Assembly: GCA_003336485.1 (NCBI GenBank) | Contig: QENH01000191.1 | Coordinates: 1 to 47,535 of the forward strand | Direction of reading: 5' to 3' | Source of the DNA: Candidatus Methanophagales archaeon | GTDB taxonomy: Archaea; Halobacteriota; Syntropharchaeia; Alkanophagales; Methanospirareceae | Length of the DNA: 47,535 nt | Shown here: positions 23,733-31,448 of the stretch, in pieces | Numbering within the stretch: position 1 is the stretch's first letter | Layout of the letters: every line of letters starts with the position of its first letter | Translations under genes and position numbers: made by a program | Notes under the pieces: model-generated | Databases searched by the model: none | What the model saw: only the letters and a program-made list of their open reading frames with translations | Told to the model about the DNA's origin: nothing

Positions 23733-24003
23733 TACTCTCCTTTAGGGTTTCTTTGCCTATTTTTATTTGTTGTGCAATATCAAAACCAACAATACGAGCG
23801 AAATCATCAAAACCTAGCTCCCCTTCAAGGAATTGTTTTGTTACCATCTCCTTTATTTGGCGGATTTCTATCTCGTGTTTTACATATGTAACGAGTGCAT
23901 CACGAACAACATCTGATCGTCTTTTAAATTCTGCTTTAGCGATTTGGTCTAGTTCCTTTAGGAGCCGGGAATCGACTCTCATGCTTATTTGTTCAAGAGA
24001 CAT
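23695..24003 (-). CDS. Ribbon-helix-helix antitoxin-like protein
   Basis: The 102-residue protein opens with a MetJ/Arc-type DNA-binding segment: ISMRVDSRLLKELDQIAKAE (about 6-25), then FKRRSDVVRDALVTYVK (about 27-43). The remaining 55 residues are charged helices that could wrap the PIN partner. Such antitoxins repress their own promoter, and an AT-rich promoter region lies at 24004-24060. First gene of the pair. Confidence 0.8.
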   Translation of the reverse strand: MSLEQISMRVDSRLLKELDQIAKAEFKRRSDVVRDALVTYVKHEIEIRQIKEMVTKQFLEGELGFDDFARIVGFDIAQQIKIGKETLKESIERAKKDSKQSS

Positions 24004-24207
24004 GTTGTCACCTAATGAAATGTATTGACTTACATCTATTTATATTTTTCTATTAGTGTACCAAAAAGGGGATTTCGCATAACTTCGTCATATCTGCAGT
24101 ATTGCATATATTCCTCCAATTTGGTGTTATATCCGCAATATTGCGTATATACATCCCTCTGGATGAACCTTATCGTGTATGAGGTATTGTATTTACTTAA
24201 ATGGAAT

Positions 24208-24289
24208 GGCTCAGTGCATCGTGTACCCTAAAAGGCTCAGTGCATAGGTACCTTCATATTCCAATTTTAGGCTCAGTGCATCGTATACC
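24208..24289 (-). repeat. Left-end triplicate transposase-binding repeats
   Basis: Three copies are present: GGCTCAGTGCATCGTGTACC (24208-24227), GGCTCAGTGCATAGGTACC (24234-24252, one base shorter) and GGCTCAGTGCATCGTATACC (24270-24289). Start-to-start spacings are 26 and 36 bases. They are inverted relative to the right-end set. The last copy ends 5 bases before the transposase stop codon. Confidence 0.85.
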
Positions 24290-24294
24290 TTTTA

Positions 24295-25539
24295 TTATAA
24301 ACTCGACAGAAAGATCGAATTTTTGTGATTGTGTACGGTCTCTCCAATATCATAGCCAAATTTATTAATCTCTCTCACCTTCAAATTTTCGTCTTTATAA
24401 CAGACTATGAGCGTTTGTTTCCACGTTTCAATGGTTGCCCAGACATATTCGCCGGTATATCCCTTGCCTACCTTGAAATACTCATTGAGTACGCTAATAT
24501 TACCCAAGGAATCAACCTCACGGATAAAATGGATTTCCCCTGTGACCAAGGGTAAGCGGTCCACATCGATTGTAAAATCTTTTGGCAGTATGCGTTTAGG
24601 ATCGACCGACTTCAGATCCTCATTTCTCAACTTCCAAGCATTAAATTTGTTTTCGGTTTCAAAGAAAATCTTTGACTTTTTCCGTATATCTTTCAGATCA
24701 ATAAATAGTTCCTTTTGCCAGAAGCGTTTATCAAAACCTTTATTGAATTCCTCTATCGTTCCGTTCATCCAGGGCTTTGACGGTGCGATGAACACCACTT
24801 CGATCCCTATACATAAAGCCAATCTCACGAAGCGACTGAATGACTTAGGATGCTTGTAGTCGCCTGCAAAACACATACCGTTGTCTACCTGTAAGTATTT
24901 GGGTATCGGAGACTGTTTCCAGTAATCCAGGAGAAATCCCATTACATTATCCATGCTTTTTTCGTTATACTGCTGTCCTGCAACTTGTCGCCCAACAACA
25001 TCTTTGAGGTGTAGCGAGTTGATCGGTCCATAACCCTTGATATGCCTCGGACCAACGTAATCTATCTGATGCAGCTCATCGATGCGTTTTGGTTTGAGTA
25101 TGGTATGTCTGCCTTTGGAATGGACTCGTTTGTAGCGTTCCCGTTTGTTCACCTTCAATTTATTCCGCTTTATGATTCGTTTGATAGTGGAAATAGAAGG
25201 GATCTCCGATGTTTTGTAACCCAGCCCATCCATATGGAACTGGATAGCCTCTGCACCCACACAGGAATATTTTGTAGAATCTTCAGTACCGTCCATTAGT
25301 GATTTTCTGCTCTTTACAACAATCTGCTCAATCCGTTCACTGGTTTTATGAGGTATAACTCTGGCTCTTTCTGGCAGGTCCTTATACCATCCTTTGCGTC
25401 TAGTTTTATATCTACCCAACCATTTGTTGAACCAACCCTTTGATCGCTCCAAACTTTTGTATATATCAACCTTTCGCTCGCCTTCAAGATACCGCTGAAT
25501 TGCTTTAATTCGTTCTTCCTCTTCTGGTGTATGTTCCAT
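24295..25539 (-). CDS. DDE/rve-type transposase
   Basis: The 414-residue protein has an N-terminal helix-turn-helix region (about 5-45, IKAIQRYLEGERKVDIYKSL) and a second HTH-like part (about 100-130). The rve-type catalytic core has HQIDYVG (first Asp, about 159), LQVDNGMCF (second Asp, about 218) and GTIEEFNKGF (Glu, about 263). This is the D, D35-45, E spacing of retroviral-integrase-like transposases. A beta-rich C-terminal domain follows. Length is normal and no frameshift is seen, so the element may be active. The family is close to IS481/IS3-like single-ORF types, but the exact group is uncertain. Confidence 0.85.
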   Translation of the reverse strand: MEHTPEEEERIKAIQRYLEGERKVDIYKSLERSKGWFNKWLGRYKTRRKGWYKDLPERARVIPHKTSERIEQIVVKSRKSLMDGTEDSTKYSCVGAEAIQFHMDGLGYKTSEIPSISTIKRIIKRNKLKVNKRERYKRVHSKGRHTILKPKRIDELHQIDYVGPRHIKGYGPINSLHLKDVVGRQVAGQQYNEKSMDNVMGFLLDYWKQSPIPKYLQVDNGMCFAGDYKHPKSFSRFVRLALCIGIEVVFIAPSKPWMNGTIEEFNKGFDKRFWQKELFIDLKDIRKKSKIFFETENKFNAWKLRNEDLKSVDPKRILPKDFTIDVDRLPLVTGEIHFIREVDSLGNISVLNEYFKVGKGYTGEYVWATIETWKQTLIVCYKDENLKVREINKFGYDIGETVHNHKNSIFLSSL

Positions 25540-25697
25540 GATAGTTCACCAAGGAAATATCATAGAAGCAGCAGGTATCAGTATTTGTAAAAAAACTGTC
25601 TCAAAACTAGCATGCCTAGCTTAAATCACAATAGCATGGCGGCGATATTAAAACTCGCTTATCGTTGTGATGCATTCTATAACTTTGTATCATTTAG

Positions 25698-25793
25698 GGT
25701 ATACGATGGTGTGAACCTTTCTATAGCATTTGTGGTATACGATGGTGTGAACCATCCATATTTAAAATGAAAAGGTATACGATGGTGTGAGCC
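25698..25793 (+). repeat. Right-end triplicate transposase-binding repeats
   Basis: GGTATACGATGGTGTGAACC occurs at 25698-25717 and 25734-25753, and GGTATACGATGGTGTGAGCC at 25774-25793. Start-to-start spacings are 36 and 40 bases. Reverse-complemented they match the left-end set except at four central positions (ACAC/GTG difference). Confidence 0.85.
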
Positions 25794-25810
25794 TTTCCAC
25801 TTAAATAAAT

Positions 25811-26050
25811 TCATGTTGTCCACTCATAAGAATAAAATTCAGAAGGCGGAATATTAATACCCTCTGCATATCCTTCTTTCAGTAATTTCTCATTTAGATT
25901 TCTTTCATCAACATAAACAACCGCTAATATCTGGTAGTGGGGATCATACTGCTCTATATCGTCTACATCAATATTAACTACTTCACCTAAGCAGCTTGTT
26001 GCACGCAGCGGTAACTTATGCAACTTATTTATATACCTTAAAACTATCAC
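25811..26050 (-). pseudogene. C-terminal fragment of staphylococcal-nuclease-type protein
   Basis: The 79-codon frame (GTG at 26050) contains the C-terminal third of an SNase domain: IEQYDPHYQILAVVYVDERN (about 33-52), LNEKLLKEGYAEG and PPSEFYSYEW. The barrel with the catalytic Asp and Arg of the first half is absent, and the residues before about 25 are unrelated. It ends 2 bases from the insertion sequence. The missing type of N-terminal half is found in another broken gene at 41722-42473. Confidence 0.7.
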
Positions 26051-26071
26051 TTATTAACTATTAATTAATAA
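26051..26071. promoter_or_regulatory. AT-rich palindrome, possible operator of the RHH gene
   Basis: TTATTAA-CTATTAA-TTAATAA stands 20-40 bases before the start of the ribbon-helix-helix gene. A closely similar perfect palindrome lies at 37913-37930. Confidence 0.4.
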
Positions 26072-26091
26072 GGAAGAGGTGACAGGTGCAT

Positions 26092-26277
26092 ATGGGCGAA
26101 GAAGAGAAAAAGAAAGGTTTTGCGATGGTTTCCTTTGAAATCCCACCAAAACTAAGCGAAGACCTTCGGCGATTACTCGACGCGGGCTATTACGCTTCTC
26201 GGTCAGAAGCGATACGAGACATGCTACGAAAAGGGATTGATGAAATTGGGAGAAGGGAGGAGGAGCAAAAAGAATGA
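26092..26277 (+). CDS. CopG/NikR-type ribbon-helix-helix regulator
   Basis: The ATG at 26092 is chosen (GAGGTGAC 6-13 bases before it) instead of the GTG two codons upstream. The 61-residue protein is a bare RHH fold: FAMVSFEIPPKLSEDLRRLL (strand and first helix, about 10-29), then YYASRSEAIRDMLRKGI (second helix, about 34-50) and a charged tail. It should dimerise and bind an operator, perhaps the palindrome just upstream. Its stop overlaps the ATG of the next gene (ATGA). Confidence 0.8.
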   Translation: MGEEEKKKGFAMVSFEIPPKLSEDLRRLLDAGYYASRSEAIRDMLRKGIDEIGRREEEQKE

Positions 26278-27245
26278 CTCAAGCAAAAAAGACGGTTGTA
26301 GATTTAGACGATTCCTCTACAAAAGACACGGAGGAAACCAAAGAGCTTAAAGATTCCATTGAGGAAAAGAAAACAGAAGCTGAAGCGAAGGAGGAGCTCA
26401 GCGAGGAAGAAGAGATCGAACGGGATAAGAAAATTCTGGAAGCTTTGGGGTTTATAAAAAAGGAGAACGGCGAGAAGATACAGTATAAACTCAACGAGGG
26501 CGATATAATTATCGGATGTTCATTCACCCCACATTATCCAAAAGGGATAGTCTGGGCAAAAAAGAACGGTACCGATGCTTTGTTCCCTGATGAAGAAGTA
26601 AAAGACCTGCCTGTTATAAAACGGTTCTACAACATAAGAGAAGGAAAAGAGCAAATGCCTGAACTCAAAATCGCCCAATCGCAGCAACAGTTTCTTTTAC
26701 AATTGCCTGGGAAAGAAAAACAGACCTTAATCAAAGATTTGCACTATTATGAGCGCGATGGTAAAATGATCCTTGGTAAAGAGGGCGAATTAAAACTCGC
26801 CGCTCAGGCAGAGAATAGGGTAAATACCGAAATATTACTGGAGGAAATCGAGCCTTCAAAGTCCGCTCCTTCTTCTATCTATATCAGAATGCGTGGCTGG
26901 GTGAAGAAAGATGACGAAATAATTTGGGAATCCGTTGAAGAAAATAATTGGGATTACGGGCTGGAAACCGAGCGATATCTCATAAAACAACTTGGAAAAG
27001 GTAAAATTACTGAGAATGACGTTGTAAGAGAAGAGGATGGTTGTATTCACCCTGAACCAGAGCTATGGATCAAAATCAGGTCTTACCTCGCGGATAAACA
27101 AAAATATGCACTACGAACGATAATAGGTGAGACAAAAAGGCGACTTTGGGGTGAATTCCTAGGTATCACGCAGAGCACTGAGGCGGAGCTTAGAATAGAG
27201 CGTGAAGAGTTTGAAAATATCGCACAGAAAAATAAGGCAGAATAG
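26274..27245 (+). CDS. Unknown protein of the tRNA-Thr-linked element
   Basis: The 323-residue protein has an acidic, low-complexity N-terminus (about 1-55, rich in E and K) and then a folded domain of about 265 residues. Visible stretches are EGDIIIGCSFTPHYPKGIVW (about 75-94), SIYIRMRGWVKKDDEIIWES (about 202-221) and a final helix region YALRTIIGETKRRLWGEFLGI (about 279-299). A beta-sheet followed by a basic helix near a small residue pattern recalls single-strand annealing proteins, but this is weak. It is coupled to the RHH gene and lies upstream of the integrase on the opposite strand. No family recognised. Confidence 0.55.
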   Translation: MTQAKKTVVDLDDSSTKDTEETKELKDSIEEKKTEAEAKEELSEEEEIERDKKILEALGFIKKENGEKIQYKLNEGDIIIGCSFTPHYPKGIVWAKKNGTDALFPDEEVKDLPVIKRFYNIREGKEQMPELKIAQSQQQFLLQLPGKEKQTLIKDLHYYERDGKMILGKEGELKLAAQAENRVNTEILLEEIEPSKSAPSSIYIRMRGWVKKDDEIIWESVEENNWDYGLETERYLIKQLGKGKITENDVVREEDGCIHPEPELWIKIRSYLADKQKYALRTIIGETKRRLWGEFLGITQSTEAELRIEREEFENIAQKNKAE

Positions 27246-27330
27246 ACGCTGCTGGTAAAAGTTTGGAGAGGGTATAGGTGATGGAGTCTTTGACAATATC
27301 ATCTTACACTCATTTCGTCAATCGTTACCT

Positions 27331-28524
27331 TTAAGTACCGGTAACTTTCTCGCCTACCTTTCTATCGGTTCGTTCCAAAAAAGTTTTCATATAGTCTATT
27401 ACTCTTGTGTCCTCTTTTATCAACTCAAAGAATTGCATCATCACTTGCATATTTTTCTCCTCTTGCTCTATCACTGTGCTCAAACCCAACGCCATCCCAC
27501 ATCTATGACAAAACTTAGACGTTGGTGCATTTTCCGTGCCGCATCGCACGCAGTTTTTCTTCACTAACTTTGTTCTCTCTTTCGCTTCTTCTATTTCCTC
27601 TCCTTGTAGCTTCAGCAGTGCTGCATCAACATCCCTACCGCTGAGATGCACATAGATTGATGGCATCTTTGAGCCTTGCACCCAACCAAGATACTGATCC
27701 ATTTGCGCTTCTGTGAGATGCTTTGATAGGTGTGTTGAACGGCTGTGCCTGAAATTATGTGGGTTAACCTTCTTTTTTATAGCTGCTTTTTCTGCTACTC
27801 GTTGCAGAAGAGCTCGGAATGCAGAATAATTCATCGCTTCTCCTTTGCCTACCGTGCCCACGCCGATCCAAAGGGGTGCTTTGGGATTGTCTCTACCAGG
27901 ATGAATATCTAACCATGAAGCGAGATATACTGCTGAGAAAATCAGTCTCACTCTTCTCATACCTGTCTTTCCACTTACTATCGCTACTGCACCATAATTA
28001 TCAAATGATATATCGCTTATCTTCAGATTGCCTATTTCTGAGATTCGACAGCCTGATTCATATAACCCTGCAAGAAACGCTTTGTCACGTGGATGCTCGG
28101 CAACTTCTATCAATTTCATTACTTCGTCTTCTGTTAGTAACTCATCCGGTAACTTATTCCCGCCCCTGTATGTTGTCCTTATCCACGATACCTCGTTGTC
28201 CTTCCCGAGAAAAACTAAGAGTTTCTTTAAAGCTAACTTATAGTCATGTTTCGTCCAGTCGCCAATTTTATCTTCCAGCTCTATTTTGCTGACAATTTCT
28301 ACAACCTCTCCTTTCTTCATATCTTCAAAATTCAATGTACCACAGTATCTTTCTGCGATCAACCGCAATGTCCGGAGGTACTTATCTAATCTTGCCTCCT
28401 TCAATCCGTCAGCAGAGCATTGTAATATAAAAGCTCGAATTGCATCTTTGTTCTTTTCCGATAGGTTTGATTCTTCAAGTGCCCCTCTTGCTTTCTCCAG
28501 CCGCTTCTTGAAATCATGTATCAT
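27331..28524 (-). CDS. Tyrosine recombinase (integrase) with C-terminal zinc ribbon
   Basis: The 397-residue protein has a SAM-like core-binding domain (about 1-120). The catalytic domain has ESGCRISEI (Arg), SGKTGMRR (Lys), HNFRHSRSTHL (H-x-x-R), YLGW (W in place of the second His, common in archaea) and SIYVHLSG (nucleophile Tyr, about 304). After it come a zinc ribbon, CVRCG ... CHRCG (about 336-354), and a coiled tail, an arrangement typical of archaeal Xer/integrases. The N-terminus faces tRNA-Thr 43 bases away, so the tRNA gene is the likely attachment site. Promoter sequence must lie in that gap. Confidence 0.9.
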   Translation of the reverse strand: MIHDFKKRLEKARGALEESNLSEKNKDAIRAFILQCSADGLKEARLDKYLRTLRLIAERYCGTLNFEDMKKGEVVEIVSKIELEDKIGDWTKHDYKLALKKLLVFLGKDNEVSWIRTTYRGGNKLPDELLTEDEVMKLIEVAEHPRDKAFLAGLYESGCRISEIGNLKISDISFDNYGAVAIVSGKTGMRRVRLIFSAVYLASWLDIHPGRDNPKAPLWIGVGTVGKGEAMNYSAFRALLQRVAEKAAIKKKVNPHNFRHSRSTHLSKHLTEAQMDQYLGWVQGSKMPSIYVHLSGRDVDAALLKLQGEEIEEAKERTKLVKKNCVRCGTENAPTSKFCHRCGMALGLSTVIEQEEKNMQVMMQFFELIKEDTRVIDYMKTFLERTDRKVGEKVTGT

Positions 28525-28567
28525 AATAAGTTATATGGAAAAACGAGGCTTTAAAGTTAACGTACAA

Positions 28568-28639
28568 AGCCGCTGGTGGGATTTGAACCCACGACCTGCT
28601 GATTACGAATCAGCCGCTCTACCCCTAAGCCACAGCGGC
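28568..28639 (-). tRNA. tRNA-Thr (anticodon CGT)
   Basis: The 72-base cloverleaf has acceptor GCCGCTG/CAGCGGC and anticodon stem GCTGA/TCAGC with loop TTCGTAA (anticodon CGT, reading ACG). The T arm is GTGGG-TTCAAAT-CCCAC and the discriminator base is T. The CCA end is not encoded. Its 3' end points towards the integrase gene. No second copy of the 3' part of this tRNA was found by eye elsewhere in the window, so the other border of the integrated element is not located. Confidence 0.95.
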
Positions 28640-28793
28640 ATTTAGAATTAACACTATAAGTTTATTAAAGTTTTTATAATTATGGGCAGCGGAAGTAAAA
28701 GCTATAGGCGGTAGGTAAGTAACGTAAGCACGCAGTAATGGCACTGCCACCTTTAAATAGGGTTAAATACATTAGATAAATCACGTGACCAAT

Positions 28794-29012
28794 ATGAAAA
28801 AAGAAGAGCTAGTGCATCTGCACATGTTATTGGCTCAATTGAAGCGATATTGTGAGGATGGCGAGTTAGGCTGGGATTTTGAGAAGTACAATGGGCTAGG
28901 TATTACACCATTCCAGGTACATAGGAGCAAAGAAGAGCACAAGCAGGCCATTTTTGTTCTCGGAACTGAGCTTGCCTCGATGACCGCGAAAAACCATTTT
29001 TCGGAGACCTGA
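28794..29012 (+). CDS. UPF0058 family protein
   Basis: The 72-residue archaeal protein starts MKKEELVHLHMLLAQLKRYC, the typical beginning of UPF0058 (ATG 28794; a GTG at 28785 is less likely). A TTTAAATAGG promoter box lies about 40 bases upstream. The family is small, helical and widespread in Euryarchaeota and Halobacteriota; its function is unknown and metal binding by the Glu/His helix has been suggested. It ends before a clear terminator hairpin. Confidence 0.8.
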   Translation: MKKEELVHLHMLLAQLKRYCEDGELGWDFEKYNGLGITPFQVHRSKEEHKQAIFVLGTELASMTAKNHFSET

Positions 29013-29031
29013 TAGGCAAATCCGGCAGGGT

Positions 29032-29061
29032 AAAGACGCTATAAAAACGTGGTCTTTTTTT
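29032..29061 (+). terminator. Hairpin with T-run after the UPF0058 gene
   Basis: AAAGAC (29032-29037) pairs with GTCTTT (29052-29057) and continues into a T tract to 29061. Confidence 0.6.
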
Positions 29062-29150
29062 CTTAACAAGATATGGTTAATTTTGCACCACGGTAGTAGC
29101 AAAAAGTGCCATTATGGACATACCTTGTATTAAGATCCGAGAAGTGGATG

Positions 29151-29870
29151 TTATTTGAAAACGGCTTGAAATGCTGCTACTATATCCGCCCCTTCGATGA
29201 AAATGATGTCCCGTTCTGAAGCGAAAGCTTTCGCATCAGTTTTATGAAGTGCGCCGCCTGTCTCGTTGTCTAGCATCTCGCATATTACCATTGCAGGAGA
29301 GATGCCTGCAAGCAACGCTAATGCCACTGAAAGTTCCGTCTGACCTCTTCTTTCGTCTAGCAATCTATCAGCAGCCCGTAATATAGAAACATGTCCAGGA
29401 GTTCGAAATTCAGTGTGGAAATTGTATGTGCTGCCATTTCCATCTAATACTTTATCCACTGCTTCGCCTATCTTCCTTAGCGTCAATGCCCTGTCTATAT
29501 CAGTTATACCTGTAAATGTATCACGATGATTCACCCATAGCGAGAAAGAAGACCGTTTATCATAAGAAAGGTCGCCCTTTCCTTCCACTAATCTTCTTAG
29601 AATGGCGAAATTATCATTCACGTTTATCAAAATATCGCTCAAGAGTGGAAGACCCAACCGCTCTGCTGCAATAGGATGAATAGCAATGCAGATAAGACCG
29701 CCGGCAGTATTTCTAAAATACGCGACTTCGTTTGGTGTAACAGAAGCGGCAGGTATTACAAAGTCCGTCTCGCCCTCCCTATCTTCTGCATCGTATATCA
29801 ATACAAGTTTACCCTGTTTCACCTGCTCTATGCCCAGTTTTACAGACTCTGGAATGTTTATGTCGCCCAT
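29151..29870 (-). CDS. ribB: 3,4-dihydroxy-2-butanone-4-phosphate synthase
   Basis: RibB converts ribulose 5-phosphate to the four-carbon riboflavin precursor plus formate. The 239-residue monofunctional enzyme has the acidic loop YDAEDREGETDFVIPA (about 25-40) with the Mg-binding Glu. The site TEFRTPGHVSILRA (about 153-166) carries the conserved Thr/His, and GQTELSVALALLAG and a MVICEMLDNETGGALH end segment follow. A characteristic of archaeal RibB is the insert after NTAGGLICIAIHP. It is preceded by two bases after the riboflavin kinase stop, so the two are one operon for flavin synthesis. Confidence 0.93.
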   Translation of the reverse strand: MGDINIPESVKLGIEQVKQGKLVLIYDAEDREGETDFVIPAASVTPNEVAYFRNTAGGLICIAIHPIAAERLGLPLLSDILINVNDNFAILRRLVEGKGDLSYDKRSSFSLWVNHRDTFTGITDIDRALTLRKIGEAVDKVLDGNGSTYNFHTEFRTPGHVSILRAADRLLDERRGQTELSVALALLAGISPAMVICEMLDNETGGALHKTDAKAFASERDIIFIEGADIVAAFQAVFK

Positions 29871-29872
29871 AT

Positions 29873-30553
29873 TTAGACTAGCACCCTCATTCTTAGCTCA
29901 TCGCCGTCCTTCAGACTAAGTTCACCACGCAGATAAAGAGGCGAAATTATCTCCAGAATATCCTCTGGATAATGTGTACGGTCAGGAATAATAACAGCAC
30001 TTTTAACCCCTTCTGCTCTGTCATCTAAGATCTTACACGGGAAACATTTGGCACCGCCGAAGGTCCTATTTTCTGATTCAAAACAGGCCATCTCTATGCC
30101 TATCCGCCCTTCCAGCTTCTTCCTTGCCACAATACAGAGCAGGTCCAGGCTGAGATTCAAGGTGCCTGGGAAGGGCGCAAACCCCAATTTCGATTCGAAT
30201 TGCTTTTTGTAGCCATTAAGTGTCGTATAATATCGCCCTTCTCCAAGTCCTGAGATCAACCGTCCACCAATCTCCACCTCGATTTGCGGCGTGGAAAAAA
30301 ATAGTTCCTGGTATTCATAACATTCTCTCTTTAACAGCTCTACGCCATGTTTTGTTATTATTATCCATTGGCCATCCGCGGTTATTCTTCTATGCACGAG
30401 CCCCTCTCTTTCAAGCTCTTGGAGTCGCCTTGCTGCAGTTTGCAAGCTAGATTTAATGGCTTCTGCGAAATTACCCGCGGATAATTTGACGGGTTGCTCT
30501 ATAGCACCAAACAAAGCAAGTTTTCTTAACGATAGTATTATGTCCCCACTCAT
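29873..30553 (-). CDS. ribK: CTP-dependent riboflavin kinase with N-terminal winged helix
   Basis: The start at 30553 (MSGDIILSLRKLALFG) follows GGAAGGAAG and a TATA box (TTTATATAG, 30604-30612), so the longer frame to 30628 is rejected. The 226-residue product has a winged-helix domain (about 1-95, with LSAGNFAEAIKSSLQTAARR). The DUF120 kinase domain follows: VEIGGRLISGLGEGRYYTTL (about 99-118), LGFAPFPGTLNLSL (about 127-140), CFPCKI, and a final strand LKDGDELRMRVLV. The fused HTH probably regulates flavin genes in response to FMN; that is known for the archaeal RbkR family and inferred here. It runs ahead of ribB. Confidence 0.9.
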   Translation of the reverse strand: MSGDIILSLRKLALFGAIEQPVKLSAGNFAEAIKSSLQTAARRLQELEREGLVHRRITADGQWIIITKHGVELLKRECYEYQELFFSTPQIEVEIGGRLISGLGEGRYYTTLNGYKKQFESKLGFAPFPGTLNLSLDLLCIVARKKLEGRIGIEMACFESENRTFGGAKCFPCKILDDRAEGVKSAVIIPDRTHYPEDILEIISPLYLRGELSLKDGDELRMRVLV

Positions 30554-30624
30554 CTTCCTTCCGCCCCCGTCATTTTTGAGATATGTCTCATAAATAGTGG
30601 GCAGACTATATAAATGTTTGTGGT

Positions 30625-31398
30625 TCATGACCTTTTTAAGTACAGGCCTGCAAATAACCCGAAGAATAGCCCCGATAAATGCGCCGTGTGCGCAATTGCA
30701 TCTCCTGATCCGATACTAACGAAATCATATATGGCGAAGAAAATAACTACAATCCATATATCTAGCGGAAGAGGGATAGGGAAAATATAGACCTTCATCT
30801 TCGGCATAAGCACCGCAAGCGTCGCCATTATACCACATATTGCACCACTTGCACCCACTACGGGAATCAATGGATTTGCAGTTGTCAAACTCCAACCGAT
30901 GCCCGCAAAAATACCGGCTAGGAAGAAGATAAGCAGAAATTTCACACTCCCTATCTTCCGCTCTAACGTAGGTGCGAAGAAGAAGAATACGAGCATGTTG
31001 ACAAGGAAATGCATGAGACTTCCGTGAAGGAAGATATGAGTCACCAAAGTCCAGGGTCTTTCTTGTAAAAAAGCGGGAACGAGCATCAAGTGCTCGGTAT
31101 AGCCAGGGATCAATAATTGTAATACATAAGAGACAGATATGAGAACTAAAAGTAAGTACGAACAGTTACCGGATAAGATACCAGGGTGATTAGTATCATC
31201 ATTTCTTTCTCCGCTTCTAGGGTCAGCATCGACTTCAATTGCTGGTGCCGCCTTTTCTTCTCTTTTATAATCGTCAAGTCCAACGCACCAGTGCATATCT
31301 GGAGAGAGATGATCCTTGCAGAGGGTATCGCCACAATACTTGCACCGATACGATGCGGGTTTGCCACAGACAGTGCATCTGTGCTTTGTTCGTACCAT
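30625..31398 (-). CDS. Rhomboid-family intramembrane protease with N-terminal zinc finger
   Basis: The ATG at 31398 is chosen (TTTAAATG TATA-like element about 30 bases upstream, giving a leaderless message) over a GTG at 31419. The 257-residue protein has an AN1-like zinc finger (CTVCGKPASYRCKYCGDTLC in pieces, then H and WC; about 8-40). A linker and six or more membrane helices follow, with WTLVTHIFLHGSLMHFLVN, the catalytic GASGAICG (Ser about 186) and IAHTAHLSGLFFG (His about 240). Serine and histidine are both present, so it should be an active intramembrane serine protease. The stop overlaps the longer ribK frame. Zinc fingers on archaeal rhomboids may select substrates or partners. 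Confidence 0.88.
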   Translation of the reverse strand: MVRTKHRCTVCGKPASYRCKYCGDTLCKDHLSPDMHWCVGLDDYKREEKAAPAIEVDADPRSGERNDDTNHPGILSGNCSYLLLVLISVSYVLQLLIPGYTEHLMLVPAFLQERPWTLVTHIFLHGSLMHFLVNMLVFFFFAPTLERKIGSVKFLLIFFLAGIFAGIGWSLTTANPLIPVVGASGAICGIMATLAVLMPKMKVYIFPIPLPLDIWIVVIFFAIYDFVSIGSGDAIAHTAHLSGLFFGLFAGLYLKRS

Positions 31399-31448
31399 AT
31401 ATCTGAAAGGGAAGGTCACACATTTAAAGTTAGGCTGGAGTCATGTTA

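Larger units (their letters stand above)
24192..25809. mobile_element. Insertion sequence with DDE transposase and triple end repeats
   Basis: The ends are imperfect inverted repeats beginning TTTA(C/T)TTAA(A/G)TGGAA at the outside and continuing into 20-bp repeats present three times at each end. One transposase gene fills the interior (24295-25539); 25540-25697 holds no other gene. No obvious target duplication is visible at the borders. The element lies immediately beside a truncated nuclease gene (25811), which it may have cut. Confidence 0.75.

Noticed and set aside
24192-25809. CRISPR array suggested by three-fold 20-bp repeats
   Set aside because: Only three copies per end, irregular short spacers, inverted at the two ends of a transposase gene; these are transposon ends. 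No CRISPR array or cas gene was seen in the window.
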